Assembly (NCBI GenBank): GCA_011947345.1
Contig: JAAVTG010000043.1
Coordinates: forward strand, 1,054,001 to 1,118,000
Length of the DNA stretch: 64,000 bases
Reading direction: 5' to 3'
From: Phytophthora quininea
Lineage: Eukaryota > Oomycota > Peronosporomycetes > Peronosporales > Peronosporaceae
The notes under the pieces are model-generated. The model ran no database searches. It was not told the DNA's origin and saw only the letters and a list, made by a program, of their open reading frames with translations. A program made the position numbers and the translations under genes. Below are positions 55,301-64,000 of the stretch, in pieces (position 1 is the stretch's first letter; each line of letters begins with the position of its first letter).

Positions 55301-58300
55301 TGTGTGGAGATTATGCGGTTAGATCTATTCCCCATTTGCCATTGGGGTCCGGTCCTTTGGTCATGCAGTGTTCGAGTTCTGCTGGCTCTACTGTCGATGC
55401 AGAGTGAGCGATTTACATTGAGGAAACCTATCGATTTGGAAATGCTGCTAGTTTCCCGGATGATGGCTTGGACTTTCGAATTTGCTCGTTGACAGGAGGA
55501 ACTTTCGTTCGATTCGGTGAAGATGGATATGACGAAGAAACAATTGAATTGTCGATGGTAAAAACATTCGGTGAATTTGTTTTCCAACTGCTGCACCGTT
55601 GCTTCAATGAAGATAATTGTCCCGATGTCTTAAATCAGGAAGGAGAAAATCGATTGAGAGGGATGAGGAAACAGTTAATTTGTTGGATGGAGCGGATTTC
55701 AAGCGAAACTAACATTGGAAGCAGCAGAAGAAGCCGCGGGACAATATTGACAGATTTTTCGACTGTTACTCAGATCGTAGCATGCGAAGATGCCTCTGAA
55801 GTAGAAAAGCTTTGTCGTCTGGCACTTCTTGCGCTGCAACCTTTGGAGTCCCGTCCACGATTGAATTCACTTTGGAAGTTTGGGGGTCGACCACAAATGA
55901 GTACCGCCCCACGAGATAAAAAGTTAATTGCTGCGTTATCGAGAAAAATGATGTCACTAGTGGAACTGCAGAGTGCTCATTGTAAGGCGCTAAAACTCGC
56001 TAGTCTTTGCGAAGGGAGAATCTGTGAAGACCGTCATTTTAGTCGAGCGATTGAGAGCTGGGAAGCGCTGATTGAACTGCTCTTTCAATCCAGAAGGGTG
56101 CTAGCGACAAGAGCGACACTACGGACCGAAGTTTTGAGTTCGTTGCGAACAAAACTATCGCCATCGATCTCCCAGCTCAGCTGTGTGGTATTTCCTTGCG
56201 GAATTTTTCTTGTCATTCAAAATCTGGGAAAAAGGAACTGGGTCGTCAAACGATTCAAACTCTGCTTCAGAGGTTCACTACCGTGCTGCAAATTCTCGAT
56301 AGTCAAACGAGTTTCGAAGAACTACAAAGCACTGCAATCATTCAACAGTTTGTGCTTCAAATTCTCAGCAGCTTACGAAGTCTTGCAGTTGGACAAATGC
56401 CCAAAGGTTGCATGAACGACACAGCCACCAACATCCATCGAGATGTAGCAGTGAGTGCAGTACTTTGGAGATTGAGCGAACCTTTATTTAAGGATTTGCT
56501 GGCCATCGAAAACCAATCGAGCAGATATCCTGTGCTGTTGCAATGGCTCGATTCTCGGTGTCCTTCATTTGGGCACTCTCCAGCATTTCCAGTGGCCAGT
56601 TCAACTTGGTGGAATGGACATACACCCTTATTGCCACAGCTTTTCTCGATCTGCAACGTTGAAGAAAAGCATGACGAAGAACTCATGACTGCTCAGTACC
56701 TGCGATGCATCTACGAAACCAAGGAAATTGAATTCAAGCTCATCAGCAGTGTAGGTGTACCTAAATTCCGCCTCGCAGCCATCCAGCAGTGGTTTGGGCC
56801 CACCTTCATCGAGCGGAAATCTTACCACCCCATGGTGATTGTTCGACCACTGGTGGCCACGGTCTGGCGAGATATCTCTTTTGATCGGTTAGTTTGCGCT
56901 TTGCTTCGGGATAGTGACGAGAAAATCGTGTTAGGGGCTTTATCGATCCTCGAATGCTGCACGCGTATCTTTCGTTACGACCCACTGCGGAATTCAAGAG
57001 TTGAAGTGCTGAACGACTCAACAGAGGCTTCCAAGCAATCCTCACTGCTTTATTCGTGTCCTGAACGGACATTTGCCATGCATCTGTGCTCGCAATCGAT
57101 CGTTTTCGAGGTGAAGCGAGTGCTGGAGAAAACTGTTCGTGCATTAAAAGTGCTCGGAGAGAGCGGCACATCCAGTGCGTCTCGCAGTCAACATCCGTTA
57201 GTTGCCATTCTCTGTGTATCTATGGCATGGCTAGTGAATTGTCTTCATGGCGGAGATATCTCGACCCAATTTTGGGGAACAGCAGGAATCGACCAACTGG
57301 TTGTGGGCCACTGCAGAGCCAACTCGTTGCCGTTCGTAAAAGTAAAAGACGCCAATATGATCCAACAGAGTCGACAGAAACATCGACCAGGGAACGAGGA
57401 AAAGTGGCATGTATTTACGTCGTCAGCAGCAAGACAAACGAGTCGATCGAGGCGAGTTTGCTCACCTTTCTGCCTGCTAGTGGAGGAGATTGTTGCCGTT
57501 GGAAGCAGTCGGTGTATTGGTTTGACGAAAACTTTGTTGTTGTCACGGACATTTAGAGACGTAGCAGCCATTACAGAAACAAACGACGACACAGTGACGA
57601 CAACTAGTGAGTTTGCTTGGCAGCACGATTTAATCACGAGCAGTAGCTTCGGAAGGTGAGCCACGCGATCGACTTGGCTCGGGATATTAGCGAATTGAAT
57701 GGGACGGTCGTCGAACAAGTCCAGGTCATTGTCTACAGCAGAGCGCTGTTCTTGCATCACACTGCCGTCGCTGCACTCACGTACATCAGCGCATTCTCGC
57801 AAGTTAGTCGAGAAATTTGGAGCTGGGTGGAATCTGCCTGGAGGGCGGTAGCACTGCAGCCGAAGTCCAAGATCGATAACCTGAAGACCGCAGGTGACGT
57901 CGTCGCAACCGGGTTGGAATTATTAAATGCCATTGTCTGCCATCCATCGCTTGGTCTGGACCAAATCGTAGAGTTGACCACGTTCATTGGCAACCAGGAG
58001 GAGGAACCGCTAAATATTCTCCATGAGGTGATTTCGTGGATCTTGTTCCTTCCGACTGGCGTGGCGAGAACTGATGGTAGTTCATTATCCGAGCTCGTGG
58101 GAAATGCTGTCAGTTTGTTGACGACTTTCGTGCAGACACGACGGTACGATGAAGTGGCTCTGGAGATTGTCAGCGTGTGCGTTGACATCAAAGCTGTACT
58201 CGAACTGTTGGGGTTGGCTGCTACTTTCAGTGAAGAAGCGACGATCGCGTCGATTGAGGAGAAGCAGCAGCTCTGGTCGATGCTGCTCTTCTTCGACAGT

Positions 58301-59646
58301 CGACTGATAACATCTCGCATCCTGTCCGCCGACTTTTTCGACCTGGTAGTATTCTCGCGATTGCAGTCGCTGGATGGAGATGTTGAGAACCAGCTTAGCC
58401 AACGACTTGAAGCCGTAATGTTGATGGAGATCCTTGTACACGCTTCATCTCGAAGGGACAGAAGCGTCAACACTCAGATGCTCTTAGGCGAGGTCTGCAA
58501 GTTGTTGCTACACCACGAGATCATCACAAAAGAAGCGCAATACGTCCGTAAGGCCAACGACTTTAGGCATATCGACGTTTCCAAGCGAGTGATGCAGATC
58601 ATTTGCTGCCTGTGCATCGACTTTGCGTCTCAGAATCCAAGTCGACGTTTCTAGGACAATTAGAAGCAGCGGGGATCCCTCTTTGGGTGGTGCAGTTCCA
58701 CCAACGACTACAACCTTCACGGACTCGAGCTGATTTGGACGATATTCGCCAGCTTGCTTCCCGTGTGGATCTCTTTTGGAGAGACTGGAAAGGTGCAGAC
58801 AATGAACGCAGCATAGTAACCACGCGACCGCCAGTTGAGTCGGCTCGAAAGCAAACCGGAACCAGAAAGACTTTGACGACGAAGACTCGTCGTGTGCAGT
58901 GTGAAGTTGAGGCGAACCAATTATCCGTCGACAACAATCCCCAGGACTCTCTCGAGATGAAAGTGGAACCACCAAAGGAAGCGCGATCACCCGTTAAGTC
59001 GAATCAACTTCCGAAATCGGAGAATAATGTAGCAATGATCGAAAAGGATACCGCCATGAAGGCTAGACCGAGCGTCGTGCACTCTCTGTTGAGCATCGAT
59101 GCTGACTCTGCGCTGCGACTTGTAAAGAAACCGGTAGCCCGCAAAGGTGCTCGACAACCAATGACCAAACAGGCTGAAGACACGATTGAAGAGATGTTGG
59201 ACTCCGACGCGTACTCGCCCTTCCCTGAAGACAGTTCCTCCGATGAGTCCCAACCGAGGCGACCGCAGCACTCGACGAAGCACCAGACCGGAAAGTCGAG
59301 AAGCGAGGCAAAAGAAAATAAAGTAGTGCGAGATGACAGCGACGACGACACCAGTTCAAGCATTTCGTCGTCTTCGAGATTGACGCAGTTGAAGAGAGCC
59401 AGTAGACGAACGCCGTCACCACCTGTGCTGCGTGATCCGCAGCAAGAGGCGCTGCGAACTATCTTCCGCAAGTACGACGTGGACGGAGACGGCGCTCTCA
59501 GCTTCATCGATTTGAGGCGGGCGCTGGCCAAGCAGTCGACGACTCGCCTGTCGGACGTGGAAATCCAGCGGTGGATCACGGAGAAGGACCGCAGCGGACG
59601 AGGCGTCGTCAGTATGGACGACTTCCTGCACGCATTCGCCCCGTAA
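43378..59646 (+). CDS. Giant multidomain protein: Tudor-like repeats, EF-hands, four PUB domains, WD40-like, pseudokinase-like, terminal EF-hands
   Basis: Coding is continuous from ATG 43378 to stop 59646, about 5,280 residues if one gene. Likely introns: 47104-47165, 47305-47360, 47416-47483, 50979-51051, 51334-51398, 52397-52479. About 25 one-base breaks occur, mostly at short runs. Order: 16 Tudor-like rep units (43.7-47.2 kb); Ser-rich linker; EF-hand-like (47.66 kb); PUB domains near 48.72, 49.10, 49.95 and 50.37 kb; an EF-hand pair near 49.62-49.80 kb (FDRMDVDQKGYLVETDL, FDIGKDGKVDFEDF); beta-rich block (51.05-51.3 kb); WD40-like (52.3-53.3 kb, LLVASKDGSVVVW); kinase-like fold without catalytic motifs (55.0-55.6 kb, ITESLSGWTSL, RKPIDLEMLLVS); helical ARM/HEAT-like stretch; final EF pair (YDVDGDGALSFIDL). 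Inference: a calcium-tuned scaffold linking methylated targets and ubiquitin/p97 machinery. It could be two or three adjoining genes, but no gap, promoter or clear end was found. Confidence 0.58.
43675..47215 (+). repeat. About 16 Tudor/Agenet-like repeats in the giant gene
   Basis: Each unit is roughly 50 residues plus a variable charged spacer and follows the pattern VGDxVxARYKKGKKLFPGKI, then RVRxDGTYDIxYDDGDxE, then RV and a hydrophobic pair. Units start near 43.68, 43.89, 44.11, 44.31, 44.54, 44.74, 44.95, 45.15, 45.36, 45.55, 45.76, 45.97, 46.17, 46.43, 46.76 and 46.99 kb. The last two are divergent. Known: this aromatic/acidic five-strand barrel is typical of Tudor-like folds that bind methyl-lysine or methyl-arginine peptides or DNA. 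The regular spacing of about 205 bp in the middle points to expansion by tandem duplication. Confidence 0.85.
48715..50530 (+). other. Four PUB-type domains in the giant gene
   Basis: PUB1 (LKILRFPNNADYWRIRADSS, ATSLLEAVGF), PUB2 (YIENVLKNPKTRCWRIREAN, CVELMESIGF), PUB3 (LESILETLQKIIQEPGNQ, LLELAGFRE, degenerate) and PUB4 (ISNIVSQPDSARFREINTAT, GLELLIAIGF). An EF-hand pair lies between PUB2 and PUB3. Known: PUB domains of PNGase, HOIP and UBXD1 bind the C-terminal tail of p97/VCP. The NP-x-x-x-(Y/W)R-x-I core is visible in 1, 2 and 4. Confidence 0.72.
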
Positions 59647-60210
59647 AGAGCCCAGCACCGGAACAGACAGCAGCCGTTTTCTTTTCGCTGGAGGTAATCA
59701 ATCTTGGCCATCTTGAGGCGCGAAATATTGGAGACCATCCGTTTGAATTAGGGAATGCTGTCTCGGGATCGCGTCAGAACTCCTTGCAATGCAGGACAAC
59801 AACGTCAAGTTGGACTTTGTGTAGCCATTCTTGAAGAGATACGGAAGAAGACCTTTCTGAAGTTTGCACGACGTGACGACGGTTTGAAGTCGCCGAGAGA
59901 ACTGGTCGGCTCGCAGACCACAACGCTGTGAAGGACAGCCGCACTGCTGACTGTCCTTCGTGTCCAGCGAGGAGGGCGTGGCCCTGCCGACGTGGTTACT
60001 GGATTGTCACCTGCGCCGCGGGGAACTGGGTGCAGCGCATGAGAAATTGGCAACCTGGGTCGAAAGGCACTGTTGGGCAAATGCGCGTGATTGGCTGCAA
60101 TCGTTTTTTCCGCGAGAAAACCGCTTTTTTCGGCAGTCATAGGGAGCACTGTTTGTATAGACGACAGCGTGTGCCGTTCCCTCTGTCGCGCACTGGGCTT
60201 CTGTCTGAGC
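59647..60210. other. Intergenic upstream of the phosphoinositide phosphatase
   Basis: 564 bp between the giant gene stop and ATG 60211. Short frames on both strands are compositionally random. It must contain the 3' end of the giant gene and the phosphatase promoter; no defined motif is claimed. Confidence 0.45.
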
Positions 60211-63200
60211 ATGGCGAGCACCTCGCAGCTGCGGCCCAAGGGCGGCGGCACCATCTACGACTCGTACCCGCTGAGCCTGCGCACGTTCCTGGCCGAGGGC
60301 CCGTCGCCCTTTGTGCGCTCCATGTCGCGCCACCTCGAGGACCCGACGTCGAGCTTCGACGACGACGCCTTCCACAACACTGGCAGCTCTACAGGCAGCG
60401 CGCTGGACTTAGGGGACACGCCGGCGAGAACGTCCGCAGCGAGACCGTCACCGCTCTGTACGACGTTCGGCAAGTTCCACAACGAAGTGTTCGAGACCAA
60501 GGAACGGTCCAAGGTGCTGAGTGCGCTGCGCCATCGCGGCAAGAGCAAGAGTCCCAACGGCGTCAAGCAGCGCACGCCCACAAGAGCCCCCGCACCGTCC
60601 ACATTCACGGCTGACGACGTGCTGCGAGCAGGAACGTTGACCAAGCAGGGCTCGTGGCGGCGCAACTGGAAGACGAGATTCTTCATCCTACGTAGCGACT
60701 GTCCCAGTTTGTGTTATTTCACGAGCGAGGACAAGCTGGAGCTGCTGGGCGAGATCCCTATCACAGAAGACACCATTATTCTGGACCGCAGTGGCGGCGG
60801 CCATGCTCCGTTCCGATTCCAAGTGAGAACCGAAGCGCAGACGCTGCTGTTAGAGGCGGAGAGTAGAGAGAACCAACTGCGGTGGATCGACTCGTGTCAG
60901 GGACTCGCGGACGCCATCCGAGCGTCCAAGTTCTCGGTTAACGCGTCCATGTCCAGCTTCTCCAGTATAGACGGCCCGCCTCGCCGGTCGTCAGTTCTGG
61001 GGGCCTCGACGACGAGAGAAACGACGCTCAACCCGATGTTGATCCGGGAGAAGGAGATTGCATTTGACGAGACGGGTGACGACCGGCACCTTCTTTCCAG
61101 CAGTGCCAGCAGTTCCGCCAGGTCAGCAGCCGAGAGCAGTGGCGTGCAGGGCTCACGATACCTGTATGACATTTCAGTTTCGGTGCTGATGGGCAGACGC
61201 AGCAAATTGGCCAAATCGGTGGAGCACTGGTCCAATGCCGACAAGGAAAAGATCGCACAGGAGTTTTCGTGGTACTCAGTGGATACTCTCGCAGTACGAA
61301 CAAGACGGTGGAGATCGGAGCTACCGATGCAGTGAAATTGACCACTCTGGTGACAGCGTGTGGAGCTTCAGCTGGAGCGTCCGGAGAACAGGCGCCAGTG
61401 CCTTTTTCGGTGGTGGTGACAGCAGAGTTGGAGAGATTTGACGTTTTGAGGCTGACGTTGTGCCGGACGTTGCTGTCGCAGAGTCCTGGAAATGTACAGG
61501 GCCATATTGGCGTAGGGAGGTGCATGCTAGATGATCAGTTGTTGGCTCGACGCCCTGTGCAGTGACAATCACGGAGCGAAGCACGTCGACGAGGGACGCA
61601 CTGACGCCGAACCAACCGCATCAGCAGAAGAAGGCGAGTGGAGAACCGGGTGGTCCTCTGGCACCCGGCGGGTCATCGTCTAGTCTGGTTATCGATAGTG
61701 ACAGCATTCAGTTGATTGTACATGCTTTCCACTCGGTACCGCCGCAGAGTGTTCTTCCTACGACAGGTGTGGATATGGCGAATACGAAGTATCTGATCCC
61801 GACAACGCTGGCGCCTGGCCGCGAGACTGCTGCTAGAATGGCGACGGGCACGCGGATTGAATTCCCGGGGAGTCGACGAGGTAGTGAGGTGCGAACTTTT
61901 ATGGAGAACGATACGTTCCTCTCAGGTCTTGGCGTGGGGAGTGTGAACGAGGCTCCGACGGGTAACTTGCGCTTTGTGGCGGTGGACGAGATCCTGCGTG
62001 TTCCACGCAGTACTTTGCGTTGCCTGTCGCGTATCTTGACTTTCTTGAGGAGCAGTCGCTGGAGCGATCGCGGTGGCTCAATAAACAGTTGAGCGCTGCT
62101 TCTAGCGCAGTAGCGCAGCCGCACATCGTCGAGAAACTGCAAGCTGAGCTTGAATTCTTGCGCACAAAGCAAGAGGAGTACCTGAAGCAGCGCCAGTTCA
62201 TCATTCAACAGGAAAAGCGATTGCTCGACGAACAAAAGGACGGCAAGTTCTTTATGGTGGCAAAGCGAGCCGGCATGGTCTCGGTCACTAGTGAGATCAA
62301 GGACAGGGAGTCGATGAACGGCTCCGGAGGACTTGCTGCTAATGGGACTAGCGCGCCTAGCGCGGCACCAAACGCAGACAACGAGCCAGTTGCGCCGTTC
62401 AAGCGCAGCACTTACAAGAGCCTGAACTTGTGGCAGTTTCTGCCCACCAACATGCAGGACCAATTTCTCTGCACGTACAAACCTCCCACCACCAACAAGC
62501 AGCGCCGAAGTGGAGCTAGTGCGCCGCTCTCGTCTCGTCCTTTTGTATGGCATACTATGACAATGGGATGTCCTGCAGCTCACACCAAGGGTTTTGCGAA
62601 CGGTGGCTATCCTACTTCAATGCCCGTCATGACTGTAACTCCGACTTCATCGTTGGAGGACGATCTTATTCTCGAGAACAGCTACAATGGTGAAATGGAC
62701 AGCCCAACGTCGCCTTTGTCGTCATCAAGAAGTGCGGCGGGGATCCCTGCAACCCACACTCCATCTCCCAATGACGACTCCTTGGCGGCGTTTAAACTGC
62801 GTCTAGATCTACAGGATCGACTGACAGTGATCGGCAGCCAAATTCTATCTGCAACAGTGGCTTGCATTTTGTCTTCGATGGACTTGGCACTTCGTGGCAG
62901 TGCGCTTCATCAAGCTCAGCTGGATCGCGCTCCTACATTTGGGTATCTCATGAACTTTGAGTCGTTGCTCAGTACACAAGGTAAAGAGTACGGGATGCTG
63001 GAGGACTTTGCTGCCGGTGCTCGGTGGCTTCGTAATGTATTTATCCAGTTCCGGCGACATGCTACGACCGGTACATACTTCTCCATCAAGAGATACGTAC
63101 CTTCAGACGCGTCTCCTGGTGACAGTGATTGCTTGCTGTTAACCATGGGCGTCAATGACGACCATTTATCCGTACTGCCACAATCTCTCGTGACAGGCAA

Positions 63201-63873
63201 CTCGTTGGTGCGTGTACATTGCGTGCTATTTACCCAGGGTGTAAATGAGAAGCAAAGTCTCGTGCATGCGTACAAGTCCAGCGCAGTGAAGCTGCAGGAA
63301 CGTGTTAACCGTGACAACCTTGTCGAGCTCAAGCGCGTTTACTCTCTGTATCGACAACTGCGCTTGCAGGAGACGCAAATGCGTGTACGAGCAAGTCGCC
63401 AAATGCGAGCGAATAGTGGCATGAGCTCAGGCTCAGTCGGAGGCCTGGATGACGCTGACGAAGCTGCTATGGCCATCGACAGACACGACTTGCAAGCTCT
63501 AGACGACTTGCTGTTGCAAATCGAGCATCATATTTGCTCACCGACCAGCCAGTACAAGAAGAACGTGGCTCTGCTCATGGACTCGTCGGATTTCTGCCGA
63601 GCTCTGGGCGGCGCACGTGTAACTTGCTGCAAGAGCGGAAAGGACCGCACAGCGATGTCCGTAACACTGGAGCAAGCTCGTCTTCTCTGCGCTGAGCTGC
63701 AGGCCTCACAAGGTGCTGCACTATGCGCCAACATGCGGCTCTACGGCGTCCGACGTCGCAACGTTTTCATGAACACGAAGGCCGACAAGTTCGCCTTTAA
63801 CGAGATGCAGCGCAAAATGCTGCCCGACTGCTACAAACCGCCGGCGGGCACATACAAGTCCGGCAAGACCTGA
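60211..63873 (+). CDS. PH-domain inositol polyphosphate 4-phosphatase (INPP4-like)
   Basis: ATG 60211 to stop 63873, about 1,221 aa. The frame changes at about 61268, 61560 and 62030 and is restored by small repairs. Residues about 138-235 form a PH domain (AGTLTKQGSWRRNWKTRFFIL, EAESRENQLRWIDSC). A C2-like beta-rich part follows (YDISVSVLMGRR, YSRSTNKTVEIG). The helical phosphatase half carries the P-loop CCKSGKDRTAMS near residue 1139, C-x5-R type, as in INPP4A/B (CKSAKDRT). Known: INPP4 enzymes remove the 4-phosphate of PI(3,4)P2 on endosomes and plasma membrane and so limit PI3K signalling. The PH domain should target phosphoinositide membranes. Just downstream is a short 3' region to the window end with no further gene. 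Confidence 0.88.
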
Positions 63874-64000
63874 GAAGGTTCCATTGCCCACGAACGAACA
63901 GAAGTACAAAGCCCGCGAACTGAAGCGGACGCGTGTAAGGGAGGCGCCCACGTCCAGGCGTGGTGTAAATATTTAGTTGGAGAGCGACGGTGTTACGGCA

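Noticed and set aside
1..64000. tRNA, rRNA genes or CRISPR arrays
   Set aside because: No cloverleaf-like sequence, rRNA core motif or regularly spaced short direct repeat with unique spacers was recognised; the regular repeats at 43.7-47.2 kb are coding.

Overview
The window looks like nuclear DNA of an oomycete, most probably Phytophthora or a close relative. Genes are dense and sit on both strands, introns are few and short (51-95 bp, GT...AG, donors such as gtacgt/gtaagt), 5' leaders carry YCAYTYY initiator-like motifs, and two chromodomain-bearing Ty3/gypsy retrotransposons are present. The gene set also fits: GH53 secreted galactanases, a multi-pass LRR membrane protein, a PFK-2 with a glycogen-binding domain, and large lineage-specific multidomain proteins.

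Layout. 1-0.7 kb: 5' end of a SAP-domain nuclear protein (-). 1.2-2.3 kb: Ras-type GTPase with an N-terminal doublecortin/ubiquitin-like domain and a CAAX tail (-). 3.1-5.7 kb: VPS9-domain Rab exchange factor (+). 5.9-6.5 kb: mitochondrial 2Fe-2S ferredoxin (-). 6.5-9.3 kb: multi-pass membrane protein with a C-terminal LRR/Cys-rich ectodomain (-). 9.5-35.1 kb: a tandem array of six related SANT/Myb-like genes (A-F, all originally -). The array is interrupted by a small gene and a GH53 galactanase cluster (two intact genes plus a deleted remnant) between A and B, and by a 12.3-kb nested pair of LTR retrotransposons inside gene C. Gene C is also cut by an inversion of about 13.1 kb whose two breakpoints both lie in that gene. 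35.2-36.1 kb: METTL21-type methyltransferase (+). 36.3-38.6 kb: bifunctional PFK-2/FBPase-2 (-). 39.2-43.0 kb: two-module membrane nucleotide cyclase (-). 43.4-59.6 kb: uninterrupted coding on + that I read as one giant gene (about 16 Tudor-like repeats, EF-hands, four PUB domains, WD40-like and pseudokinase-like parts, terminal EF-hands). 60.2-63.9 kb: PH-domain inositol polyphosphate 4-phosphatase (+).

Functional links. Several genes belong to membrane signalling: Ras, a Rab GEF, a cyclase, a phosphoinositide phosphatase and an LRR receptor-like protein. The array genes are probably nuclear DNA-binding proteins.

Reading frames. Many good genes are broken by single missing bases, nearly always at a homopolymer or short repeat and nearly always needing one added base. 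I treat these as sequence/assembly undercalls rather than as true pseudogenes, and mark them in the entries. All domain names come from reading motifs by eye; no database search was possible.
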